A stretch of 52,255 nucleotides of DNA from Congzhengia sp045576635 (GTDB lineage Bacteria > Bacillota > Clostridia > UBA1381 > UBA9506), in assembly GCA_045576635.1 (NCBI GenBank), contig JAZNGT010000025.1, positions 1 to 52,255 on the forward strand, given 5' to 3'. Of this stretch, positions 31,522 to 39,665 are shown piece by piece; position 1 is the stretch's first letter, and each line of letters starts with the position of its first letter. A model generated the notes under the pieces. That model was not told where the DNA came from, searched no databases, and worked only from the letters and a program-made list of their open reading frames with translations. Position numbers and translations under genes: made by a program.

Positions 31522-32943
31522 ATGGATGAAATGAAAGGATTCGACAGAGAAAATACTGAAGAAATAAAACATCAGGAAGTGTTTGAACATACGAACAATT
31601 TTGCTGTTGACGAAAATGAAAACGAACAAAAATATCATACTTGGATAGACGATGATTATGAGCCGGCAATGAGCGGAACAGTAGAAGAAAAGCAAGCGCT
31701 TTGCTTATATAAACCAAAACTAAAAAAACATAAAAACCGCACACCGCTTTTTGCGGCAATCGTGAGTGCTGCTGTAACATCTGCAATTTGTTTTGGTATT
31801 TTTGCGGGTGTGTTTGGAATGCTTCATATGAATAAGGAGCAACAAAGACCTGAAAGTACAGGTCTTTCGATTGCAAACAGCAGTCCTGAAAACTCTGTTA
31901 TCAACACCGCAAATAACGGGCAGATGTCGATTCCTGACATTTATGACAAGGTGTCACCCGCGGTTGTCAGCATTGTAACTTCAACACCCTCGGGAAACAG
32001 TCCTTTTTTGCAAAGTTCAGTTGCAACAAGCAGCGGTTCGGGTGTCATTTTAACTTCTGATGGATATATTGTTACAAATAACCACGTAATTGATGGTGCT
32101 TCTATCATCACCGTTAAGACGACGGCAAATCAGACGTTTACCGCTGAGGTTATCGGCAAAGACGAACGAACTGACCTTGCAGTTTTAAAAGTGAAATCTG
32201 AAAAAGCGCTTCCTTATGCAGAACTTGGCGATTCTTCCAAACTGCGTGTGGGCGATATGGCGCTTGCTATCGGAAATCCACTCCAGGAAGCGCTTGCAAG
32301 CACACTCACAGTAGGTTACATCAGCGCAATTAACAGAACCATGATAATCGAGGGGCAGCAAATGACAATGCTCCAGACGGATGCAGCAATTAACCCGGGC
32401 AACTCGGGTGGAGCGCTTATTAACATTTACGGTCAGGTAATCGGCATTAATACTGCAAAATCAACCGGTTATGATATTGAAGGATTGGGATTTGCAATTC
32501 CAATTGCAGAGGCAATCCCTGTGATTGAATCCATTATTGAACACGGTTATGTAAAGGGAAGACCCATGGTTGGCATTACCGGAATTGACGTTACAGAGCA
32601 AATCGCCATGGCAAACAATTTACCGATTGGTGTGTATGTAAAACAGGTAATTGAAGGCGGTTCTGCAGATAAAGGCGGTATTCGTCCTGGTGATGTAATC
32701 GTAAAATTTGATGGAAAAGACGTAAAAAGCATTGATAATATTAACGAAATAAAAGATAATCATAAAGTATCGGATGAGATTAAAGTTGTTGTCGTAAGAA
32801 ATGGAGAAAAGAAGACGCTCTCTCTTGTATTACAGGAAGAAAAACCTGTAAAAGAAAGCGAAGTAGCACCTGAACTGACTATGCCGAATAGTCAGCAAAA
32901 TCCGTTTAATCCGTCTGATTTCTTCTCGTGGTTTGGTTGGTAA
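31522..32943 (+). CDS. htrA: Membrane-anchored HtrA/DegP-type serine protease
   Basis: 473 residues. An acidic cytosolic N-terminus of about 70 residues is followed by one membrane helix (75-100), an extracytoplasmic trypsin-like domain (about 135-340) and one PDZ domain (about 355-450). The catalytic triad is visible: His188 (VTNNHVIDG), Asp218 (DERTDLAVLKV) and Ser295 (NPGNSGGALIN). The tail FNPSDFFSWFGW is hydrophobic. The protein degrades or refolds damaged exported proteins. In Bacillus htrA genes are CssRS-controlled; no such site was recognised here. Monocistronic. Confidence 0.95.
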   Translation: MDEMKGFDRENTEEIKHQEVFEHTNNFAVDENENEQKYHTWIDDDYEPAMSGTVEEKQALCLYKPKLKKHKNRTPLFAAIVSAAVTSAICFGIFAGVFGMLHMNKEQQRPESTGLSIANSSPENSVINTANNGQMSIPDIYDKVSPAVVSIVTSTPSGNSPFLQSSVATSSGSGVILTSDGYIVTNNHVIDGASIITVKTTANQTFTAEVIGKDERTDLAVLKVKSEKALPYAELGDSSKLRVGDMALAIGNPLQEALASTLTVGYISAINRTMIIEGQQMTMLQTDAAINPGNSGGALINIYGQVIGINTAKSTGYDIEGLGFAIPIAEAIPVIESIIEHGYVKGRPMVGITGIDVTEQIAMANNLPIGVYVKQVIEGGSADKGGIRPGDVIVKFDGKDVKSIDNINEIKDNHKVSDEIKVVVVRNGEKKTLSLVLQEEKPVKESEVAPELTMPNSQQNPFNPSDFFSWFGW

Positions 32944-32957
32944 AAGATAAAATAAAA

Positions 32958-32984
32958 AAGCAGCGGCATAATGCCGCTGCTTTT
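32958..32984 (+). terminator. intrinsic terminator after htrA
   Basis: AAGCAGCGGCA (32958-32968), loop TAA, TGCCGCTGCTT (32972-32982), then TT; stem rich in GC. Confidence 0.88.
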
Positions 32985-32991
32985 CGTCTGC

Positions 32992-33020
32992 TTGACAAAA
33001 GTGCAAGCATCATATATAAT
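32992..33020 (+). promoter_or_regulatory. trkA-trkH promoter
   Basis: -35 TTGACA (32992-32997), 17 bp spacer, -10 TATAAT (33015-33020), both perfect consensus. The leader is about 50 nt. Confidence 0.9.
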
Positions 33021-33077
33021 TGACCGTATAAAAGTAAAAAACTTTTTAGGATAATATTCAATATCGGAGGTATGGAT

Positions 33078-34463
33078 ATGCCGAAAAAAGAAGTTAAAAC
33101 TGAAAGCAACGGATTAAAAATAATCATTGTTGGATGCGGTAAAGTAGGAAGCACACTTGCATCCTGCCTTTGTGACGAAGGTCACGATGTAACCGTAATT
33201 GATAAAAACCCAGCAATTATTCAAAAGATCTGCGATACAAACGATGTGCTTGGTATCATTGGTAACGGTTCCAGTTACAGTGTGCAGATGGAAGCAGGTA
33301 TTGAGGATGCAGATTTAATCATTGCAGTTACTGCATCGGATGAACTCAATTTGCTTTGCTGTACAATTGCAAAAAAAGTGGGCAGATGTTCTGCAATTGC
33401 AAGAGTCAGAACACCTGACTATAATCACGAACTTTACTATTTAAGGGACAAACTGGGGATTTCCATGATTATAAATCCCGAACTTGAAACCGCAAATGAA
33501 ATTGCGCGCCTTTTGCGTTTCCCCTCTGCGATTTGCATTAACTCTTTTGCAAAAGGGCAGGTGGAAATGATAACCTTTAAACTTCCCGAAAAAAATATGC
33601 TTGCGGGAAAAGCGCTCCATCAACTCGAAAAAGATCAGGTTCTTATTTCTGCGGTTGAGCGTGACGGAAATTTGGTCATTCCGGACGGTAATTTTGTATT
33701 GGAAGCGGGGGACATTGTTTCAGTCATTTCCACAGTAAAAAATGCACACGCATTTTTCAAGAAAATCGGTCTTAAAACACATCGTGTTGCAAATGCAATG
33801 ATTGTAGGAGGCGGAACCACGTCTTATTACCTTGCGAAACAACTTTTGGATTCCGGTATCGAAGTAAAAATCATAGAACTAGATATGGAAAGATGCGAAG
33901 AACTCAGTGTCCTTTTAGATGACGCTGTTATTATCTGTGGTGACGGTACGGACGAAAGTTTACTCACGCGCGAAGGAATTGACCGCACAGAGTCCTTTAT
34001 TGCGCTTACGGGCTTGGACGAAGAAAATATTCTTTTGACACTGCACGCAGGAAGAAACCCTGAAACAAAAGTCATTACAAAGATTAATCGTATTACGTTT
34101 AATAGCGTAATTGATAGTCTTGATTTGGGAAGTGTAGTGTACCCGAAGCATATCACGGCAGAATCCATTATTGCATATGTCCGCGCAAAGCAAAACTCTG
34201 TTGGAAGTAACATTGAGACGCTTTATCATATTTTTGACGACAGGGCAGAGGCGATTGGATTTAAAATTGACAAAAATTCTCCGATAGCGGGAATTCCTCT
34301 TAAAAAACTAAACTTAAAGCGAAATCTTCTGGTAGCATGCATAGCGCGTGAGGGAAAAGTAATTATTCCGAACGGTGATGATGTAATGCAAGTCGGCGAC
34401 AAGGTGGTTGTTGTTACCATGCAGACAGGTTTTCGTGATATCAAAGATATTATTGCGGATTAA
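33078..34463 (+). CDS. trkA: Trk potassium uptake regulatory subunit TrkA
   Basis: 461 residues. I choose ATG 33078 over ATG 33072 because the GGAGG at 33066-33070 leaves 7 nt to 33078 but only 1 nt to 33072. Two RCK units are present. The first NAD-binding fold is IIVGCGKVGSTLASCLCDEG and the second IVGGGTTSYYLAKQL; each is followed by an RCK_C (TrkA_C) domain (KGQVEMITFKLPEKN; RAEAIGFKIDKNSP). It forms a cytosolic ring that gates TrkH in response to nucleotides. The trkH gene follows after 14 bp. Confidence 0.95.
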   Translation: MPKKEVKTESNGLKIIIVGCGKVGSTLASCLCDEGHDVTVIDKNPAIIQKICDTNDVLGIIGNGSSYSVQMEAGIEDADLIIAVTASDELNLLCCTIAKKVGRCSAIARVRTPDYNHELYYLRDKLGISMIINPELETANEIARLLRFPSAICINSFAKGQVEMITFKLPEKNMLAGKALHQLEKDQVLISAVERDGNLVIPDGNFVLEAGDIVSVISTVKNAHAFFKKIGLKTHRVANAMIVGGGTTSYYLAKQLLDSGIEVKIIELDMERCEELSVLLDDAVIICGDGTDESLLTREGIDRTESFIALTGLDEENILLTLHAGRNPETKVITKINRITFNSVIDSLDLGSVVYPKHITAESIIAYVRAKQNSVGSNIETLYHIFDDRAEAIGFKIDKNSPIAGIPLKKLNLKRNLLVACIAREGKVIIPNGDDVMQVGDKVVVVTMQTGFRDIKDIIAD

Positions 34464-34477
34464 GTTAGGAGTATAGT

Positions 34478-35956
34478 ATGAATATTCGGGCGATTACCTA
34501 CATTTTAGGTTGGATTTTGAATATTGAAGGCGCATTCATGATGTTGCCCTTTTTGGTATCATTGTACTACAAAGAGGCACAAGGAATGGCATTTTTATTC
34601 GTAGCCATTTTGTGTCTTGTGCTTGGTACTTTGTCTGTTTTAAAAAAGCCGAAAAACATGGTCTTTTTTGAACGGGAAGGTTTTGTTACGGTTGCGTTTG
34701 GATGGATCATGTTAAGTATTTTCGGCGCCTTGCCGTTTTATTTTAATGGTGATATTCCAAACTTTACAGATGCACTGTTTGAAACCGTTTCGGGATTTTC
34801 AACAACCGGCGCGAGCATTTTAGCGAATGTTGAGTCGCTATCACATGCAAGCCTTTTCTGGCGCAGTTTCACAAACTGGATTGGCGGCATGGGTGTTTTG
34901 GTGTTTTTGCTTGCAATCCGTCCGCTTTCCGGCGGAGGATCTCCCATCCATCTACTGCGCGCGGAAAGCCCGGGCCCGTCTGTTGAGAGGCTTTTGCCAA
35001 AACTACAAAACACTGCGCTTTATCTTTATATTATTTATGTTGCATTGACGTTTATAGAATTTCTTTTGTTAATTTTAGGAAAAATGCCTTTGTTTGATGC
35101 AATTACTGCGGCGTTTTCCACAGCAGGAACCGGCGGATTTGCTATTAAAAACACAAGTTTTGCCGGCTATTCTCCCTATATACAGTGGGTAGTTGCAGTC
35201 TTTATGATGCTCTTCGGTGTAAATTTTGGACTGTATTTTCTGTTGTATTTTAGGAAATGGGGAAAAGCGCTTCGTGTTGAAGAAGTGAAATACTATTTTT
35301 TAATTATTTTGGCTGCAACAGGCATCATATTCTTTAACACGTATTCTTATGGTAATGCTATCGAGCCGACACTCCGGCGTTCATTTTTTCAGGTATCGTC
35401 TGTTATTACTACCACCGGTTTTGCAACCGAAAATTTTGATTTATGGCCTGCACTCTCCAAAACCATTCTTGTTATTTTAATGTTTTTGGGTGCATGTGCT
35501 GGAAGTACAGGCGGTGGTATTAAGGTGTCGCGCATTATGATACTCTTTAAAACTGTCAAAAAAGAACTGATGATTTACATTCATCCTGACAGTGTAAAGA
35601 AGATTAAAGCAGAGGGAAAACCTGTAAATCACGAGGTTTTGCGCGCGATTAACGTATTTATGGTAACATATATTTTACTGTTTGTATTTTCACTTCTTGT
35701 GATATCCATTGAAAATCATGATCTTGTTACTAACTTTACTGCGGTTACTGCTGCACTTAATAATATTGGCCCCGGACTTTCCAAAGTCGGTCCCAATGGT
35801 AACTTTTCATTCTTTACGCCGCTTTCGAAATTCGTGCTCATGTTTGATATGCTCGCGGGAAGATTGGAACTTTATCCGATTTTGATTATCCTGCATCCGG
35901 ATCTTTGGAAGCGTGGAATAAAACCTGGAATTACAAAAAAACTTACAAAGAAATAA
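34478..35956 (+). CDS. trkH: Trk potassium channel subunit TrkH
   Basis: 492 residues with about 10-12 membrane helices. The four pore loops typical of TrkH/KtrB are visible: TVSGFSTTGAS, FSTAGTGGFA, ITTTGFATENF and a degenerate fourth near AALNNIGPGL. Each carries the filter glycine. It imports K+ across the cytoplasmic membrane with TrkA. GGAG site before the ATG. Ends at a bidirectional terminator. Confidence 0.94.
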   Translation: MNIRAITYILGWILNIEGAFMMLPFLVSLYYKEAQGMAFLFVAILCLVLGTLSVLKKPKNMVFFEREGFVTVAFGWIMLSIFGALPFYFNGDIPNFTDALFETVSGFSTTGASILANVESLSHASLFWRSFTNWIGGMGVLVFLLAIRPLSGGGSPIHLLRAESPGPSVERLLPKLQNTALYLYIIYVALTFIEFLLLILGKMPLFDAITAAFSTAGTGGFAIKNTSFAGYSPYIQWVVAVFMMLFGVNFGLYFLLYFRKWGKALRVEEVKYYFLIILAATGIIFFNTYSYGNAIEPTLRRSFFQVSSVITTTGFATENFDLWPALSKTILVILMFLGACAGSTGGGIKVSRIMILFKTVKKELMIYIHPDSVKKIKAEGKPVNHEVLRAINVFMVTYILLFVFSLLVISIENHDLVTNFTAVTAALNNIGPGLSKVGPNGNFSFFTPLSKFVLMFDMLAGRLELYPILIILHPDLWKRGIKPGITKKLTKK

Positions 35957-35960
35957 AAAG

Positions 35961-35986
35961 AGACGGTAGCTTTTGCTACCGTCTTT
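35961..35986. terminator. bidirectional terminator between trkH and DUF1836 gene
   Basis: AGACGGTAGC (35961-35970), loop TTTT, GCTACCGTCT (35975-35984), then TT; A-rich on the other side. Confidence 0.85.
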
Positions 35987-35987
35987 A

Positions 35988-36563
35988 TTATTGCTTTTCT
36001 GAAGTTTCTGATGGAACGTGCGTAATCCATCCGGTTAACAGTTTAAAGATATTTGCAGAGTTTGCAACCTGAAAGACCAAGTCATTCATTTTATCTTCGT
36101 CGGTTTCTGTGCCGGTAAGAATGGGGTTAGAAACCTTTGTAATCTGTTCGGTTACGTAATTAAAAGCTGTTGCGTGATTTTTGACAAAGGATTGATAAAC
36201 TGCTTTTATTTCAGACTCTGTTAAATCCGGTGGTACAATGTTAGAAATCATAGGTATCGGAAGTGTCTGCTTTAAAATGCACAAAATAATAAGATATGCA
36301 AGATGAGTCTTTGAATACTTTTTCTTGACCGGTGCAGGCACAATTTTTTGCTTTACATAGTTATTAATCATCGTAGGTGTAATCATTTTTTCTTCCGGTG
36401 ACACCATACGGAAAATGCTCAAATATTCATTTAAAAGTAAAATGACCTGATCCATGTAAAGGTCGATGGTAGGGAGTTCTTCCCATGTTGGAAGGTGATA
36501 TGCTTTTAAGAGATGTTCACTTTCTGCAAATATCTCTGCCAGTCGCTCTTTGCTGAATTTCAC
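35988..36563 (-). CDS. DUF1836 domain protein (MerR-like helix-turn-helix)
   Basis: 191 residues from GTG 36563, which follows AAGGAG on the minus strand. The region MITPTMINNYVKQKIVPAPV (60-79) and the following KKKYSKTHLAYLIILCILKQ are the DUF1836 hallmark, which has a winged-helix, MerR-like look. The C-terminal half is helical. The family is widespread in Bacillota and presumed regulatory; no target is known. Monocistronic with its own promoter, divergent from degV. Confidence 0.85.
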   Translation of the reverse strand: MKFSKERLAEIFAESEHLLKAYHLPTWEELPTIDLYMDQVILLLNEYLSIFRMVSPEEKMITPTMINNYVKQKIVPAPVKKKYSKTHLAYLIILCILKQTLPIPMISNIVPPDLTESEIKAVYQSFVKNHATAFNYVTEQITKVSNPILTGTETDEDKMNDLVFQVANSANIFKLLTGWITHVPSETSEKQ

Positions 36564-36587
36564 AAAAAATCACTCCTTATGTTTTAT

Positions 36588-36616
36588 ATTCTAACATAGC
36601 AAATGAAAAAATGCAA
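36588..36616 (-). promoter_or_regulatory. promoter of the DUF1836 gene
   Basis: Minus strand: -35 TTGCAT (36611-36616), 17 bp spacer, -10 TAGAAT (36588-36593) with TGn extension. Confidence 0.7.
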
Positions 36617-36659
36617 GGAAAACAGACAAAAAAACAAGATAAATTTAACCCAGAACTAC

Positions 36660-36688
36660 TTGACAAGGTTTAGAATATATGATAACAT
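36660..36688 (+). promoter_or_regulatory. degV promoter
   Basis: -35 TTGACA (36660-36665), 17 bp spacer, -10 TAACAT (36683-36688) with TGn extension. Confidence 0.75.
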
Positions 36689-36721
36689 AGTATCAAATAC
36701 TAGAACGATGGAGGAGACCTT

Positions 36722-37591
36722 ATGTCTTTCGAAATTATTACAGATTCATCTGCTAATTTAAGCAGAGCTATGGCAAAGGAATTGAATGTAAAAATTTTGC
36801 CGCTTTCCATTTTTATCGGTGAAGAAGAACTCAAAAGTTTTTCAGAAGATAAAGAATTTGATTATGTCACATACTATAACAGACTCCGTAATAAAGAACA
36901 CGCAAAAACATCTCTTATCAATACAGATGTATTCATTTCAGAATTTGAAAAAGTTTTAAACGATGGAAAAGATGTGCTTGCACTTATTATGTCAAGCGGT
37001 ATAAGCGGTACATATCAGGCAGCAAAAATTGCAGCCGACACCATTCGCGAACAGTATCCCGAACGTCAGGTTATTGTGATTGATTCACTTTCGGCTTCTA
37101 TCGGTGAGGGACTTTTGGTTTACTATGCCGCAAAATTCAGAGAAGAAGGAAAGTCCATTGAAGAGGTTGCTGACTGGATTTATAAAAACCGTTTGAATAT
37201 GGTGCATCAGTTTACCGTTGACGATTTGTTTTTCTTAAAACGCGGCGGAAGACTTTCTGGTGGTGTTGCAGTAATCGGCACAATTTTACAGATTAAACCC
37301 GTCTTACATGTGGATAATGAAGGTCACTTAATTGTGCAGGATAAGGTAAACGGCAGAAAAAAATCCATCAACGCCATTGTTGAAATTTTCAAGAAAAATG
37401 CAATCAATCCCAAAGATCAGGTTTTGGCAATTTGCCATGGTGACTGCTTAAAGGATGCAGAATACTTGGCAGAAAAAATTAAAAAAGAAGTAGAAGTAAA
37501 GGATATTATCATTAATTTCTTGGATCCTGTGCTTGGTGCACATGCAGGTCCTGATACACTTGCACTTTTTTACTTAGGCGAAAAAAGATAA
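36722..37591 (+). CDS. DegV family fatty-acid-binding protein
   Basis: 289 residues. N-terminal EIITDSSANLSRAMAKEL, the loop MSSGISGTYQAAKIAA (about 91-106), and the lipid-contact region FLKRGGRLSGGVAVIGTILQ followed by KPVL are DegV signatures. Proteins of this family (FakB in Staphylococcus) bind free fatty acids and present them to the FakA kinase. No FakA gene is in the window. GGAGG precedes the ATG. Monocistronic, between promoter and terminator. Confidence 0.93.
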   Translation: MSFEIITDSSANLSRAMAKELNVKILPLSIFIGEEELKSFSEDKEFDYVTYYNRLRNKEHAKTSLINTDVFISEFEKVLNDGKDVLALIMSSGISGTYQAAKIAADTIREQYPERQVIVIDSLSASIGEGLLVYYAAKFREEGKSIEEVADWIYKNRLNMVHQFTVDDLFFLKRGGRLSGGVAVIGTILQIKPVLHVDNEGHLIVQDKVNGRKKSINAIVEIFKKNAINPKDQVLAICHGDCLKDAEYLAEKIKKEVEVKDIIINFLDPVLGAHAGPDTLALFYLGEKR

Positions 37592-37593
37592 TG

Positions 37594-37621
37594 AAAAGCG
37601 GACAGTTTGTCCGCTTTTTTT
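37594..37621 (+). terminator. intrinsic terminator after degV
   Basis: AGCGGACA (37597-37604), loop GTT, TGTCCGCT (37608-37615), followed by a T run. Confidence 0.9.
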
Positions 37622-37622
37622 A

Positions 37623-37651
37623 TTGACAAAAATAGCCACTGGCGGTATAAT
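37623..37651 (+). promoter_or_regulatory. promoter of the SGNH hydrolase gene
   Basis: -35 TTGACA (37623-37628), 17 bp spacer, -10 TATAAT (37646-37651); both perfect consensus. It starts only 2 bp after the degV terminator. Confidence 0.9.
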
Positions 37652-37683
37652 AGACTTAAATTGTATGTAAGGAGAGGATACAT

Positions 37684-38352
37684 ATGGACGAAAGAGTAAT
37701 TTTATTTCAGGGTGACTCCATTACCGATGCAGGCAGATCAAAAGAGGATTTAGAAAATCCTTACTGCAGTTTGGGTATTGGTTATGTTAATTATATTGCA
37801 GGCGAACTTGGTGTTAAAAAACCTGGAATCCGCATTTTAAACCGTGGCATAGGTGGCGACAGAATTGCTGATATGTTCGGAAGATGGCAGGAAGATGCAT
37901 TAAATATCAACTATGATCTTATCAGTATCTTAAATGGTATCAATGACATCGGGTTCAGCATCCGCAAAGGTCGTGGCTCTGACGTAAAGCGTTTTCAATT
38001 CATTTATGAACTTATGTTAAACGAAGCAATTGAAGCACATCCTGATGCAAAAATCATTTTAGGCCAGCCGTTCCTTTTAAAAAAGGATTTAACATCCTTG
38101 GGTCTTGAAAATGATATTTACGAAAACTGGGATCTATGGGATTCTGAAATGAAGAGAAGACAGGAAGTTGTTTTAGAACTTTCCCAGAAATATCACACAA
38201 TGTATGCGCCTTTTGCAGACAGATTAAACGAGACTGCAAATGAGATTGGTGCAGAAAATCTTACGATTGACTGTATCCACTTAAAGCCTGCCGGAAACTA
38301 TGTTTTGGCAAAGTGCTGGCTTGATGTGGCAAAAGAATTTTTAGGCATATAA
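37684..38352 (+). CDS. SGNH/GDSL family hydrolase (esterase or deacetylase)
   Basis: 222 residues, no signal peptide, so cytosolic. The four SGNH blocks are present: block I FQGDSITDAGR with Ser12, block II LNRGIGGDRIADM with Gly, block III LNGINDIG with Asn, and block V DCIHLKPAGN with Asp and His. Such enzymes remove acyl groups from sugars, lipids or cell wall precursors; the substrate is unknown. GGAGAGG precedes the ATG. Confidence 0.92.
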   Translation: MDERVILFQGDSITDAGRSKEDLENPYCSLGIGYVNYIAGELGVKKPGIRILNRGIGGDRIADMFGRWQEDALNINYDLISILNGINDIGFSIRKGRGSDVKRFQFIYELMLNEAIEAHPDAKIILGQPFLLKKDLTSLGLENDIYENWDLWDSEMKRRQEVVLELSQKYHTMYAPFADRLNETANEIGAENLTIDCIHLKPAGNYVLAKCWLDVAKEFLGI

Positions 38353-38358
38353 AAAACT

Positions 38359-38388
38359 CCCGCTATGCAAAATGCATAGCGGGGTTTT
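38359..38388 (+). terminator. intrinsic terminator after the SGNH hydrolase gene
   Basis: CCCGCTATGCA (38359-38369), loop AAA, TGCATAGCGGG (38373-38383), followed by GTTTT. Confidence 0.88.
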
Positions 38389-38493
38389 AATTTTTAAAGT
38401 ATGAATAATTTTATAATTCTAAAAAAAGTACTTTACAAACAGAAAAATTTGTAGTAACTTAATATAGGAAGAGTTTTTTTAAGAGGTGACGGT

Positions 38494-39642
38494 GTGAAGA
38501 CGTTAAATTATTGGCTTTGGCTTACGCTTAAAGACGGTTTCGGTAGTGTATCCGTCACAAAACTCTTAGAAGTCTTTGAAACACCGGAAGCGGTATACCA
38601 CGCAAACGAAAACGAATTAAAAGCGAAAACAGACTTTCGCGGAGCAGAACTAAAGGCTCTGCTTGATAAAGACTTAACGCCGGTTCGTAAAGTAAAAGAG
38701 GCGTGTGTTAAACATAATATTAAGATTTTAACATACGACAGTTCTTCGTATCCTGAAAAATTAAGAACGCTTTATGACCCTCCGTATGTGTTATACGTAA
38801 AAAGTAAGCAAAAGATTTTGCTTAACGATAAACTCTGTATTGCTATGGTGGGGAATCGGGTTATGACAGATTACGGGCGCACAATCGCACTCGACTTTGC
38901 AAAAGGATTTGCAAATGCCGGTGTGGTTGTTGTAAGTGGTCTGGCGCGCGGTATTGACGGAGCATCCCATGTTGGAACACTTCGCGCAAACGGAATTACT
39001 GTTGCGGTTTTAGGTTGCGGTCCCGATATTGCATACCCGCCAGAACATGATGAACTTATGGAGACGATTGCTGAAACCGGTATGGTACTTTCTGAATACC
39101 CGCCGGGAACGCCGCCTCTGCCACAGAACTTCCCGAGAAGAAACCGTATTATAAGCGGGCTTTGTGATGGCGTTGTAGTCGTTGAAGCACCCAAGGTGAG
39201 TGGTGCCCTTATTACAGCAGAGTATGCCTATAATCAGGGGAGAGACGTATTTGCTGTACCGGGTGACATTACACGTGGTCACAGCAGAGGAACACTTAAT
39301 TTAATCAGAGACGGTGCGACGCTTGTCACATCTTATCTTGATGTTTTATCAGAATACGAACAACTATACATAAATACGCTCAAACAATACATAAATACTG
39401 ATGAGGAAGAATATAAAGAAGAAAAGACGGAAATTACGATTCCTGATGATGGAAGGTATGACGGTTTATCTGAAACATCTAAAACCATTGTGAGAAAACT
39501 TTCCCTTACGCCCGTCCACTTTGATAAACTTTTGATTGAAACAAATCTTTCAGCAGATGCGTTATCGGCAGAACTTATGATGCTTGAAATCGGTGGATTT
39601 ATCAAAACACTTCCCGGTAAGAATTTTGTATTAAATGTTTGA
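38494..39642 (+). CDS. dprA: DNA processing protein DprA (Smf)
   Basis: 382 residues from GTG 38494 (AGGTGA upstream). The N-terminal helical SAM-like domain precedes the Rossmann core: AMVGNRVMTDYGRTIA, VVVVSGLARGIDGASH, AVLGCGPDIAYP, FPRRNRIISGL and EAPKVSGALITAEYA. A C-terminal winged helix follows (PVHFDKLLIETNLSADALSA). It loads RecA on incoming single-stranded DNA during transformation. The dprA-topA order is conserved in Bacillota. No other competence gene is in the window. Confidence 0.96.
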   Translation: MKTLNYWLWLTLKDGFGSVSVTKLLEVFETPEAVYHANENELKAKTDFRGAELKALLDKDLTPVRKVKEACVKHNIKILTYDSSSYPEKLRTLYDPPYVLYVKSKQKILLNDKLCIAMVGNRVMTDYGRTIALDFAKGFANAGVVVVSGLARGIDGASHVGTLRANGITVAVLGCGPDIAYPPEHDELMETIAETGMVLSEYPPGTPPLPQNFPRRNRIISGLCDGVVVVEAPKVSGALITAEYAYNQGRDVFAVPGDITRGHSRGTLNLIRDGATLVTSYLDVLSEYEQLYINTLKQYINTDEEEYKEEKTEITIPDDGRYDGLSETSKTIVRKLSLTPVHFDKLLIETNLSADALSAELMMLEIGGFIKTLPGKNFVLNV

Positions 39643-39665
39643 AGGAACGATAGAGGAGGCCAACC

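Noticed and set aside
31385..31876. 163-codon minus-strand frame near the htrA start
   Set aside because: Antisense to the 5' part of htrA and its leader, no ribosome site, no domain.
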